Made by a program: the position numbers and the translations under genes. A stretch of 16,689 nucleotides of DNA from an uncultured Erysipelotrichaceae bacterium (GTDB lineage: Bacteria; Bacillota_I; Bacilli_A; RF39; UBA660), in the NCBI GenBank assembly GCA_902766815.1, contig CACXEZ010000152.1, positions 1 through 16,689 of the forward strand. Reading direction: 5' to 3'. Under the pieces are notes generated by a model. That model was not told where the DNA came from. It ran no database searches and saw only the letters and a program-made list of their open reading frames with translations. Positions 1-7,779 of the stretch are shown in pieces (the first letter of the stretch is position 1; each line of letters begins with the position of its first letter).

Positions 1-13
1 GTAAATTTTTAAC

Positions 14-62
14 TAAAAAAAGACATCTATTCCTTTTATTACAAGAATAAAATGTCTTTTTA
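14..62. terminator. Stem-loop terminator at window start
   Basis: The arms AAAAAAGACAT and ATGTCTTTTT, with further pairing of TATTC with GAATA inside, form a long AT-rich hairpin. It has A-runs on one side and T-runs on the other, so it could stop transcription in both directions. It must serve a gene outside the window to the left, because the first gene here starts at 224 and points away. Confidence 0.7.
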
Positions 63-104
63 AATTTTTTTCATGTTTTTAACCTGAAAAAACAATACTG
101 GGGC

Positions 105-133
105 TTGATGAAAAGAGAAACTTCTGTTATCAT
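105..133 (+). promoter_or_regulatory. Candidate sigma-A promoter of the cotH-like gene, overlapped by a dyad
   Basis: TTGATG (105-110) and TATCAT (128-133) are separated by exactly 17 bases, matching the sigma-A consensus at 4 of 6 and 5 of 6 positions. A start near 140 would give a leader of about 84 bases. An inverted repeat, CTGTTATCAT (124-133) with ATGATAGCAG (151-160), overlaps the -10 box and start point and could be an operator. A sporulation promoter is not excluded, but no matching -35 was found. Confidence 0.4.
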
Positions 134-223
134 ATTATTAGAAGTTGAAAATGATAGCAGTAATTTTAATGCACTCCAATAATTCAACTATAAATCGTTG
201 TTAGTAAGAGGTTAAAAATTATT

Positions 224-1909
224 ATGAAAAAGAATGTAAAAAAATGGGTGGTTGGATTATTTTGTATTGTAATTATTACCATATGTTTTGAAAAACTAAT
301 CATGAATAAAATTGAAAATAATGGATATTATTCTTTTAATTCAAACATATACAATGTTGATGAAGATAAATTACCATTTTCTGAGGAAGAAATTTATAAA
401 CAAATATTTGACATTCATAACATAGTATCGATATCCATAGATATGACAAATACTGAATTAAAGAAACTACAGAGTGATTTTGAGAAAAACAAAAAATCAC
501 CAATTTATAGAATGGCTAACATTACAATTTCAATAACAATTCCTAACGGAAAAACTTATGCTTATTACTTGGAGGAAGTTGGAATAAGACTAAAAGGAAA
601 TGAGTCCAGAACAAGCCTATATAATGAAAACAATGGTATTATAAATCTTGACCATTTTAAAATTAATTTTTCTGAAACTTTTGATGATATATCAGATGGA
701 TATTCAAAAGATGAATATTATATTGACTCAGATGGTAATTCAACCTGGGATAAAATAGCCAGAAAAAAAAGAAAAAAGAGAACGTTTGGAAATATGGAAA
801 AAATAGCCGTCAAGTGGAACAAAAACTTTGACACTACTTACTTAAGAGAGTACTATGCTTTTGAATTGTTCCGTTCAGAAGGAATTGCAGCACCACGTAT
901 TGGATTAACGACTATGAAGATAAATGTTCCAGATAAAAAAGAAAATTCAGCATATTTAGGTGTGTATTCCATTCAGGAATTTATAGACTCAAAATTTATA
1001 AAAAACAATTTGTTAAACAAAGACAATAATTATATGTTAAACAAAAATGGGGACTATACAGATGGTGATCTATATAAAGTAAAATGGGATAATGAATATG
1101 GTGATTGGGTAGGTGCAAATTTAACTACTAAATGTTCATATGGAATTGCTGATAACTTACATAGGATTAGTTATAATTATGAATTAAAAACCAATAAAAA
1201 GAAGTCAGATTTTTCAGCATTATCAAATCTAATTAATGGATTAAATGATGTATCTTCAAAGAATGATTTAGGAAAATATGTCGATATGAATTATTTTATC
1301 AAATTTGCAGCAGTATCCTATGTAACAGGAAACGGAGATGATATGAGAAATAATTATAATAACTATTATTTATATTTCTATACTGACAATTCAGATATTG
1401 CAAATCCAATTCAAAAAATGATAGTTATACCATACGATTATGATAGAAGTTTTGGTATTACAATAGATATGAATTCAGATGGAACAGCTATGACTAATGT
1501 TGATCCATTTAGTACTAAAGCAACAAATAATGAAGAACAAGAAAACCCACTTTATAAATATTCCGTATGTGAAGGAGGATATTACATACATGAATATTCA
1601 TCTGCTCTACGTGAAGTATTAAACAATAAGTTATTATCCATAAAAACGTTCAAAAAATATTATAACATTGCCAAAAATAACTATGGAAATAAAGTAACAC
1701 CATCGAAAGATTTCAATAATATAGTTAGTTCAAAAACTTATGAAAAAGTAACAAGGGAAAGTTTTTACTTTACCATAGATACCAGTAATGATATAAAAAA
1801 AATGAACACAAAAAGCACTGATGAAATAACTAAAAATCTCATAATTGAAGATTATTTTACAAAAATACGCTCAACACTAAAAAAAGCACTAGATGCTAAA
1901 TCTCACTAA
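224..1909 (+). CDS. cotH: CotH-family protein kinase-like protein
   Basis: 561 residues. A hydrophobic segment at about residues 8-26 is a signal anchor, placing the rest outside the membrane or in the forespore envelope. CotH-family hallmarks are present in order: VGIRLKGNESR (119-129), the core NKNFDTTYLREYYAFELFRS (from 199) followed by AAPR, a gvYsiqEfID-like stretch around residues 245-255, and IPYDYDRSFG (402-411), whose aspartates correspond to the metal-binding/active-site region. In Bacillus subtilis CotH is a spore coat kinase acting on CotB and CotG; secreted relatives also occur in non-sporulating contexts, so the substrate is unknown. A basic run (ARKKRKKR, about 180-187) interrupts the domain. 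The start is supported by AAGAGG 13 bases upstream. The gene lies beside ylbJ and the ger operon, which favours a sporulation role. It ends 27 bases from convergent ylbJ with no visible terminator between them. Confidence 0.8.
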   Translation: MKKNVKKWVVGLFCIVIITICFEKLIMNKIENNGYYSFNSNIYNVDEDKLPFSEEEIYKQIFDIHNIVSISIDMTNTELKKLQSDFEKNKKSPIYRMANITISITIPNGKTYAYYLEEVGIRLKGNESRTSLYNENNGIINLDHFKINFSETFDDISDGYSKDEYYIDSDGNSTWDKIARKKRKKRTFGNMEKIAVKWNKNFDTTYLREYYAFELFRSEGIAAPRIGLTTMKINVPDKKENSAYLGVYSIQEFIDSKFIKNNLLNKDNNYMLNKNGDYTDGDLYKVKWDNEYGDWVGANLTTKCSYGIADNLHRISYNYELKTNKKKSDFSALSNLINGLNDVSSKNDLGKYVDMNYFIKFAAVSYVTGNGDDMRNNYNNYYLYFYTDNSDIANPIQKMIVIPYDYDRSFGITIDMNSDGTAMTNVDPFSTKATNNEEQENPLYKYSVCEGGYYIHEYSSALREVLNNKLLSIKTFKKYYNIAKNNYGNKVTPSKDFNNIVSSKTYEKVTRESFYFTIDTSNDIKKMNTKSTDEITKNLIIEDYFTKIRSTLKKALDAKSH

Positions 1910-1936
1910 AAATAGCGATAAATGAAAACTTAACCT

Positions 1937-2872
1937 TTAAAAGAAAATTATATACAAGAAAAAACAGATACCACCTGAAATAATAGCATGAAATATTCTA
2001 GCTACAAAGAATGGTTGGTAAGAAATATCGGTATCAACAATTTGAGATAATACCTGCAAGTGAACAGATAATCCACCAAAAGAAAGAAGACAAGAAGAAA
2101 TAACAATTTTATAAATATCAGAAATATTAAGTAAAGCCAACTCTTTTAATCCCATTGTAATTTCTAAAACTCCTTTAATAATGACACCAGAGTATAAATT
2201 AAAACTAAACTTATGAATAATAATAGTAGAAAAAATAAGAAAACAAGTCAAAGTGCCCAAAATCAACAAAGAAGTATCAATTGCAGAACGTATAGATTGA
2301 ATCAATATCTTACTAAAACTTTGACTTTTTTCCAACTTTTCTGTATAATCAATATATTCAAAGTATTCACTTTTTCTAGTAACAATTCCTAATATCACAT
2401 TTCCAAGAAAATGTGATATCAAAATAAGATATCCATATTTTTCTTGACGTAAAAAGAAAATAGCAACTGTATTAAGGATAAAAATAGGATTAGAAAAATG
2501 GGTAAAAACCAAAGCGTGACTAGCCTCTATAGCATTAATTTCTTTTCTATCATACATCATCCTAGTAATTCTAGCATTAGAGGGAAATCCAGAAAAACAA
2601 GACAAGAAAAAGATCGTAATTAAAGATTCTTTAACTCCAAAAAGAAGACAAAAAGTCTTTTTTATCCATTTAGGAATATAATTTGTTATATGATATTCTA
2701 CTAAAATACCAGAAATAACAAAAAACGGAAACATAGATGGTAACAAATTCTTTACCCAAACATTCAGAGAATAAGCAATAGTATCAAATACTAACTCCTT
2801 TTGAATGAGTACTTCTAGCATTAACCATATCATAACAAGCATCACTATCAAATTTCTATATTTATTTTTCAT
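1937..2872 (-). CDS. ylbJ: Sporulation integral membrane protein YlbJ (nucleoside-recognition/Gate family)
   Basis: 311 residues, almost entirely hydrophobic with about eight membrane segments. Family signatures are LLPSMFPFFVISGILVEY (near residues 43-60), CFSGFPSNARITRMMYD, and a second half with GLKELALLN and SFGGLSVHLQVLSQI. This bipartite arrangement is that of YlbJ, a sigma-E-dependent protein of B. subtilis needed for heat-resistant spores; its molecular job (probably solute transport across a forespore membrane) is not settled. The B. subtilis protein is about 400 residues, so this copy is compact. It diverges from the YlbL/SepM-type protease gene, and ylbJ and ylbL are also close neighbours in B. 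subtilis, which supports both names. The ATG at 2872 has only a weak upstream GTGAT as ribosome site. Confidence 0.82.
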   Translation of the reverse strand: MKNKYRNLIVMLVMIWLMLEVLIQKELVFDTIAYSLNVWVKNLLPSMFPFFVISGILVEYHITNYIPKWIKKTFCLLFGVKESLITIFFLSCFSGFPSNARITRMMYDRKEINAIEASHALVFTHFSNPIFILNTVAIFFLRQEKYGYLILISHFLGNVILGIVTRKSEYFEYIDYTEKLEKSQSFSKILIQSIRSAIDTSLLILGTLTCFLIFSTIIIHKFSFNLYSGVIIKGVLEITMGLKELALLNISDIYKIVISSCLLSFGGLSVHLQVLSQIVDTDISYQPFFVARIFHAIISGGICFFLYIIFF

Positions 2873-2885
2873 AATATCACAATAA

Positions 2886-2893
2886 ATTATATG
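2886..2893 (-). promoter_or_regulatory. Possible -10 element for ylbJ (sigma-E-like or sigma-A)
   Basis: On the minus strand CATATAAT (2893-2886) matches the sigma-E -10 consensus CATACAmT at 7 of 8 positions and also contains a perfect TATAAT. The best -35-like match, TCTTATT (2912-2906), is only 12 bases away, shorter than the usual 14-15, so the sigma assignment is uncertain. Transcription from here would start about 7 bases before the ylbJ ATG, giving a nearly leaderless mRNA. Confidence 0.3.
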
Positions 2894-2929
2894 ACAACTA
2901 AAAAAAATAAGAAAGGTTGGAAAGAAAAA

Positions 2930-3910
2930 ATGAAAAAATTATTAAAAGAGAATAAATTATTTATTATTACCATTCTTTTAATTAGCATTCTATTTAATAT
3001 AAGATTACCTTATTATGTCAATGCTCCAGGTGGAACAATCAATATTAATAATCGTATTGTCTATGAAGAAAAAAAACAGTATGAAGGAAGTTTTAACATG
3101 CTTTATGTAACAGAATACAAAGCCACAATTCCTACATTTTTAATGTCCTATATCATAAAAGATTGGGACACAGAAAGTATCAGTGAAAGCAGAGTATCTA
3201 ACGAAACGGCAGAAGAAATAGAGTACCGGAACAAAATTATGTTAGAAAACTCTATCAATAATGCCAAATATATAGCCTATAAAGAAGCGAAAAAAGACAT
3301 AACAGTAGTAGATAAGAAAACAGTAGTAATAGGAACCACAGAAGACAATGGTTTAAAAATAGGTGACATTATTTTAGAAATAAATAATCAACCCGTAATA
3401 GATATAAATACTATCAAAAAAGAAATTGATTCCCATAAAGTAGGGGAGTCACTAACGATAAAAATAAAAAGAAATAATAAGATAAAAACTCAAAAAGTAG
3501 AAATAAAAAAATCCGGAGAAAATAAAATCTTAGGTGTAGTAATCGTTACAAATTACGAATATCAAATTGACCCAGAAATTGAATTAAAATTCAAAAATAG
3601 CGAGAGTGGTTCCTCTGGAGGTATGATGATGGCTTTAAGTATTTACAGCGCTATCAGTGGAGAAGACTTATTAAAAGGAAGAAATATCGCTGGAACCGGA
3701 ACAATCGATGAAGAAGGGAACATTGGAGAAATTTCAGGAATAAAATACAAAATAATAGGAGCATATAAAAATCATATGGATATCGTATTAGTACCAAGCG
3801 ACAATTATGAAGAAGCATTAAGTGTTGTAAAAGAAAGAAAATATGATATGAAAGTGATAGAAATAAAGAAATTTAATGAAGCTGTAGAATATTTAAAAAA
3901 TACAAAATAA
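2930..3910 (+). CDS. ylbL: Membrane-anchored PDZ-Lon serine protease (YlbL/SepM family)
   Basis: 326 residues from the preferred start. An upstream in-frame ATG at 2891 would add 13 residues, but it lacks a ribosome site, whereas AAAGGTTGG sits 9 bases before 2930. Domains in order: one membrane segment (about 9-27), an extracytoplasmic region, a PDZ domain (about 117-190, with GLKIGDIILEINNQPV), and a Lon-type S16 protease domain (about 192-322). The Ser-Lys dyad is visible: SGSSGG gives S229 and SGIKYK gives K274, 45 residues apart, close to the spacing in E. coli Lon (679/722). Relatives are B. subtilis YlbL/DdcP, which removes the cell-division inhibitor YneA, and streptococcal SepM, which trims a pheromone. 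The substrate here is unknown. The gene ends in a terminator shared with convergent gerB. Confidence 0.85.
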   Translation: MKKLLKENKLFIITILLISILFNIRLPYYVNAPGGTININNRIVYEEKKQYEGSFNMLYVTEYKATIPTFLMSYIIKDWDTESISESRVSNETAEEIEYRNKIMLENSINNAKYIAYKEAKKDITVVDKKTVVIGTTEDNGLKIGDIILEINNQPVIDINTIKKEIDSHKVGESLTIKIKRNNKIKTQKVEIKKSGENKILGVVIVTNYEYQIDPEIELKFKNSESGSSGGMMMALSIYSAISGEDLLKGRNIAGTGTIDEEGNIGEISGIKYKIIGAYKNHMDIVLVPSDNYEEALSVVKERKYDMKVIEIKKFNEAVEYLKNTK

Positions 3911-3935
3911 AAAACCATCCAAGGTTTTTTATTTT
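3904..3935. terminator. Bidirectional terminator between ylbL and gerB
   Basis: A perfect 13-base inverted repeat, AAAATAAAAAACC (3904-3916) and GGTTTTTTATTTT (3923-3935), with a 6-base loop. It overlaps the ends of both convergent genes, which are 18 bases apart, and carries T-runs in both directions. Confidence 0.85.
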
Positions 3936-5014
3936 GCTTCTAATATCTTTCTAACTAAAACATTAACACCAATAATAAGATATATAAACAAAAGTCCTAA
4001 ACAAACATAAGGGAAAATAGAATAACTAATCATATAAAAATAAGTATTATTCTTAAATATATTTAATGCAATGACAATCATAACAATCATCAAAACAGTA
4101 CTTCTAATTTCTATCTTAATCTTACTAAATAACTTACCAACATGATAAAGAACTAAAGATAAACAAATAACAGAGGTTAAAATCCATTTAATATAAATAA
4201 AGTTTTCGATTCTGTCGATAAAGTCAAATAAAGATATTTTCTGTAAAACTGTATACTCAGGGTACTGATATAATCTAACCAAATAGATTCCAAGTGTCCC
4301 CATAGTAAGAATATTGACCACAAAAATTAATAGAAAAGCGAAAGTATAGAATAAAAACATTTTTCTACCCAAATGTTGATCATTTTGTATTTTATTTCTA
4401 GGAACAATAAGAAGTAAGAAATTAGGAAGAATATTCATGAGTGCAATCTCTATTCCACCGTGAACAGCTCTGCCAACTCCAAACTCTAAGAATGGTTTCA
4501 AATAGTCAGATTGAAAATGTGGTAAAAGTCCAACACTACCAAATAAAGTCAACAGAAAGACAAGTATCAAAAATATTACCGCTACCCTAGCAATATTAAG
4601 AATTCCTTTACTAACATTATAAACTAATATAATCCCTATCATAATCATAAATATCAAAATAGGAGTTTGATCCAAAAACTGAGAAATAGCAAAATTACTA
4701 ATATTATAAAGAAGTATCACTCCTATGAACAAAATAAGTAAATTCATAATAATATTAATAATATTTCCTAAAGTATCTCCAAACAAATATTTATTTTTAT
4801 CTAAAATATTTAAATCTTCCTTATAAAAAAAGATAATTTTAAAAAGAAGATATAAAGAAATCCCTAACACATAAGCAACAAGAATCGATAAATAAGAATC
4901 AACACCCGTAATTTTAGTAAGATTATAAGCTCCAATACCACTGTACAAAGAAAGAATTGGAAAACACACTAAACAAGCAAATTGTAAAGAAGAGAGTTTC
5001 TTTTTATTCATCAT
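3929..5014 (-). CDS. gerB: Spore germination permease subunit GerB (GerAB/APC superfamily)
   Basis: About 361 residues with roughly ten membrane segments and little else. The N-terminal pattern (SLQFACLVCFPILSLYSG, then a YLSILVAYVLG helix) and the central GSVGLLPHF and GGIEIALMNILPNFLLLIVP stretches are typical of GerAB-type permeases, the APC-like subunit that binds the germinant in the inner spore membrane. Upstream ATG 5026 overlaps the ribosome site GGAGG (5024-5020) and cannot be the start; ATG 5014 (spacing 5) or 5011 (spacing 8) is used. The gene therefore begins inside the end of gerC (overlap of 8-11 bases), implying translational coupling. It is last in the gerA-gerC-gerB operon and is closed by the shared terminator. 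The germinant cannot be read from sequence. Confidence 0.9.
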   Translation of the reverse strand: MMNKKKLSSLQFACLVCFPILSLYSGIGAYNLTKITGVDSYLSILVAYVLGISLYLLFKIIFFYKEDLNILDKNKYLFGDTLGNIINIIMNLLILFIGVILLYNISNFAISQFLDQTPILIFMIMIGIILVYNVSKGILNIARVAVIFLILVFLLTLFGSVGLLPHFQSDYLKPFLEFGVGRAVHGGIEIALMNILPNFLLLIVPRNKIQNDQHLGRKMFLFYTFAFLLIFVVNILTMGTLGIYLVRLYQYPEYTVLQKISLFDFIDRIENFIYIKWILTSVICLSLVLYHVGKLFSKIKIEIRSTVLMIVMIVIALNIFKNNTYFYMISYSIFPYVCLGLLFIYLIIGVNVLVRKILEAK

Positions 5015-6176
5015 AAAGACCTCCATTCAAATTACCCTTTTCAATAATTTTTATATTAGATTTTACCTCAATATTGATAAGTGGTAACACCTCATCATTC
5101 CAACTTTGTTTAAACTTTTTAGCAAAACTAGGATTTTTAAGATAAAAAGCATTATGAAATCCATAAACATCAGTATGATACTTAGAAATAGTTTGTAAAA
5201 CAGAAGTAGAAACCATATCTTCAATTTTCTGATTCAAATCCTTTTGAATCCTTTTAATAGCTTTAACATCTTCTAAATCATAAGGAACCGTTTCTTCTAC
5301 CAAAGAAGAACTCCCAGAAATAGTAATAGTAATTTTTTTATTTTTACTATCAGCCTTAATGTCAGTTTTTTCCCTAAATACCTCACAAATAACATAATTA
5401 TCCTTATCATAATTAGTATGAATAAGAAAGTTATGTGCATTTCCTGTAACTAAATTATAAGAAAGAGCATCTTCTTCCTGTAAATATCCTACAAGCTTAT
5501 TATCTTTAAAAATACTAATACCAGTAATAATACTAGCAGCATGTCTTTCTGTATCCTGTAGATTTTTAATGTTTTCTCCCTTTTCTTCATTTCCAACTGA
5601 TTCAACAGTAGAAATAGCAAGTTCTTGATAAGGATTTAAATAAGTATGAGTTAAATCATGGAAAGTAACTAAATTAGTATAGCCAAGATAATCATTATTA
5701 GCCTTTAAACTATCCAAAATATTTTTAGAGGAAATATTCTCGAGTGGAGTAGTAACCGATAAAATATCGTTATTTTTACCAATCAAGACATAGAATTCAT
5801 TACGAACTTCTGGATCTCGAGCAAAAAAATCTAAAATATCCGGCAAATTTTGATTTGCCACACTCTCATCAATAATCAAAATATTCATATGCGAGCCATA
5901 TAATTTCTTAGGAGATTCTTCAATCACTCTTCGAAAAGCTTCTTGCATAGATGAATCTTTTTTCTTGTAAATAATAAAATCAGGTTCATCACTACCAGTA
6001 GAATCTTGCTGTTTCTTAGGGTTAACAACCTCCACCATAACCTCATATTCACCATCCACCATAGAAACACTAATACCACTAACGATTGCCAAATCAGTAA
6101 GTTCGCGATAGTTATAACATCCTGTTAGCAAAAAAAGTATTGGAGTAACCACCCAAAAAATTTTTTTCACATTCAT
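5004..6176 (-). CDS. gerC: Germinant receptor lipoprotein GerC, Ger(x)C family
   Basis: 390 residues from ATG 6176. The in-frame TTG at 6191 overlaps the ribosome site GGGAGGA (6189-6183) and is rejected; spacing from that site to 6176 is 6 bases. A short signal peptide ends in the lipobox LLTGC, so Cys20 is the predicted lipidated residue and the protein sits on the outer face of the inner spore membrane. The body matches Ger(x)C proteins: YRELTDLAIVSGISV after the lipobox, a central VLIGKN region, and the C-terminal tract DVYGFHNAF followed by a Trp-containing helix and a closing beta-hairpin. It lies between gerA (16 bases from the gerA stop) and gerB (overlapping). The order A-C-B differs from the B. 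subtilis gerA operon (A-B-C). Confidence 0.9.
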   Translation of the reverse strand: MNVKKIFWVVTPILFLLTGCYNYRELTDLAIVSGISVSMVDGEYEVMVEVVNPKKQQDSTGSDEPDFIIYKKKDSSMQEAFRRVIEESPKKLYGSHMNILIIDESVANQNLPDILDFFARDPEVRNEFYVLIGKNNDILSVTTPLENISSKNILDSLKANNDYLGYTNLVTFHDLTHTYLNPYQELAISTVESVGNEEKGENIKNLQDTERHAASIITGISIFKDNKLVGYLQEEDALSYNLVTGNAHNFLIHTNYDKDNYVICEVFREKTDIKADSKNKKITITISGSSSLVEETVPYDLEDVKAIKRIQKDLNQKIEDMVSTSVLQTISKYHTDVYGFHNAFYLKNPSFAKKFKQSWNDEVLPLINIEVKSNIKIIEKGNLNGGLYDE

Positions 6177-6192
6177 AAATATTCCTCCCAAA

Positions 6193-7650
6193 TCATCTCT
6201 GAATATCCCTATATTTTGTAATATTATGGGACAAAGCTTTTTCTCTTTTATTTAAGTCTTTAGCTGGAAATTTAACAAGACTATTTTTAAGCCCGGTAAA
6301 AGAAGTAGGAGAGAATGGTAAAAGATAAGGAACACCAAAAGATTCTAAAGAACAAAGCTTAATAATAGTATACATAAATCCCATCACTACTCCAATAATT
6401 CCCATAAAAATACCACCAAACATAAAAAGTAAGCGGTACCATCGGAGTCCATTTGTCATCTCAGGTTCCGTAAAGATTAAAGCAGATAGTGAAGTAATAG
6501 CAATTACAATAATCATAATAGGAGATACGATACCAGCGTTAACTGCAGCCTCCCCCAAGATTAAAGCTCCAACAGTCGATAAAGCACTAGTAGTAAATGT
6601 AGGACTTCTAAGATCACATTCCCGTAAAATTTCAAAAGCTAGCATCATAATCAAAGCTTCGACGAAAGCAGGAAATGGCACTGTAGCTCTTTGAGATGCA
6701 AAACTAACCAACAGCTTTGTTGGAAGCATCTCTTGATTATAAGTAGTCATCGCCAAATAAACACCGGGTGTAAATAAGGTAATAAAGAATGCAGTATAAC
6801 GAATAATTCTAGTAATAGAAATATTAACACTCTTACTAAAACCATCTTCAGTCGATAAAAACATATCATTCAAAACAGCAGGCAAAATTAAAGCAAATTG
6901 AGAACAATCCACCATAATAACAATTCTTCCACTAAGAAGAGCTTGACACACCTTATCAGGACGTTCGGTAGAAAATACAGTAGGGAATACACTTTTATTT
7001 TCATCTTCAATCAAATTCTTAATCCAACCAGAACTAATAATTCCATCAATATCAATCTTTTTCAACATAGCATCTGCATAATCAACAATTTCCTCCTTAC
7101 ATACTCCCTTTAAATAAAAAATATTAACTTTTGTTTTCGTATATCTACCAATTTCTTCTGACTTAATCCATAAGCGATTATCCTTAATTCTTCTTCTAAT
7201 AAGTCCAATATTAGTTTGCATATCCTCGACAAAACTATCCATAGCGCCCCTTAGAGCATTCTCAGTTTGAGGAGAACCAATTCCTCTAGCTAGATTTCCT
7301 TTAGTTTCTAATGCAAAAAAATATTTACTTCCTTCTATTAACAAAATAGTAAAACCATAATTTAAATAATAACTAATGTCCTCATAAGTAGAAATTTTTT
7401 TAACTTTAAAATTATCAATCTCGTTCAAAATATTCTCTTCTAAATTAGCACCATTATGATAAGTTTTATTAATCCTATCTAAACTTCTAACAATAAAATC
7501 ACTAATTTTATCAGAAGAAGTTAAAGGTTCATTATATATAAGATATACTACCTTTTTACAAACAATCTTTTTTCGATAAGTAATATCACTTGCATGATTA
7601 GTATCTTTCTTAAGTCTTAATATAATTTCTTCTAATTTTGTTTTCTTCAT
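6193..7650 (-). CDS. gerA: Germinant receptor subunit GerA (GerAA/SpoVAF family)
   Basis: 485 residues, the usual length for GerAA proteins. A GTG at 7659 lies within the ribosome site AAGGTGA (7662-7656) and is rejected in favour of ATG 7650, 5 bases downstream. The N-terminal soluble half (about 1-265) is followed by 4-5 membrane segments with the family motifs FTPGVYLAMTTYNQEMLPTK, VPFPAFVEAL, FEILRECDLRSP, STVGALILGEAAVNAGIVSP and FTEPEMTNGLRWYR. GerAA subunits assemble in the inner spore membrane into a channel that opens when the GerAB partner binds a nutrient. It is the first gene of the operon. The upstream CATACTA box suggests forespore (sigma-G) expression, as in known ger operons. 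Confidence 0.93.
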   Translation of the reverse strand: MKKTKLEEIILRLKKDTNHASDITYRKKIVCKKVVYLIYNEPLTSSDKISDFIVRSLDRINKTYHNGANLEENILNEIDNFKVKKISTYEDISYYLNYGFTILLIEGSKYFFALETKGNLARGIGSPQTENALRGAMDSFVEDMQTNIGLIRRRIKDNRLWIKSEEIGRYTKTKVNIFYLKGVCKEEIVDYADAMLKKIDIDGIISSGWIKNLIEDENKSVFPTVFSTERPDKVCQALLSGRIVIMVDCSQFALILPAVLNDMFLSTEDGFSKSVNISITRIIRYTAFFITLFTPGVYLAMTTYNQEMLPTKLLVSFASQRATVPFPAFVEALIMMLAFEILRECDLRSPTFTTSALSTVGALILGEAAVNAGIVSPIMIIVIAITSLSALIFTEPEMTNGLRWYRLLFMFGGIFMGIIGVVMGFMYTIIKLCSLESFGVPYLLPFSPTSFTGLKNSLVKFPAKDLNKREKALSHNITKYRDIQR

Positions 7651-7667
7651 ATGACTCACCTTATTTT

Positions 7668-7696
7668 TAGTATGACATAATTTTAAAAATTTATTA
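7668..7696 (-). promoter_or_regulatory. Candidate sigma-G promoter of the gerA-gerC-gerB operon
   Basis: On the minus strand CATACTA (7674-7668) is a full match to the sigma-G -10 consensus (CATnHTA). It is preceded 17 bases upstream by TAATA (7696-7692), which fits the -35 consensus (GHATR) at 4 of 5 positions. The predicted start near 7661 leaves a very short leader that still contains AGGTGA. B. subtilis gerA operons are sigma-G dependent, so the context agrees. Confidence 0.5.
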
Positions 7697-7713
7697 GCAA
7701 ATTTATTTCTTAG

Positions 7714-7745
7714 TGATTGTCAATCAACAGATTTTATTATATAAT
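7714..7745 (+). promoter_or_regulatory. Sigma-A promoter with dyad at -35, for the beta-lactamase-like gene
   Basis: TTGTCA (7717-7722) and a perfect TATAAT (7740-7745) are 17 bases apart. The -35 box is embedded in the palindrome TGATTG-T-CAATCA (7714-7726), a plausible operator. The block 7715-7745 recurs with 26 of 31 identical bases at 8896-8926 ahead of the GH31-like gene. Confidence 0.75.
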
Positions 7746-7779
7746 GACTATAATATAGAATAAGGTTGGTAAGAATAAA

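Noticed and set aside
74..94. Small AT hairpin TGTTTTT/AAAAACA
   Set aside because: Seven mostly A-T pairs are expected by chance in such AT-rich DNA, and no transcript end is implied there.
2906..2912. TCTTATT on the minus strand as a sigma-E -35 for ylbJ
   Set aside because: It matches 6 of 7 consensus bases, but the 12-base spacing to the -10 box is shorter than the usual 14-15, so I did not annotate a full sigma-E promoter.
2891..2929. Upstream ATG for the PDZ-Lon protease
   Set aside because: It lacks a ribosome site, while the ATG at 2930 has AAAGGTTGG at good distance and gives an ordinary membrane anchor.
6898..7113. Open frame on the plus strand inside gerA
   Set aside because: It lies wholly antisense to a confidently assigned gene, has low-complexity Asn/Thr/Ile content and no convincing ribosome site. 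The same applies to short antisense frames within the GH31-like gene, leuS, the 14432-15607 gene and the TPR-like gene.
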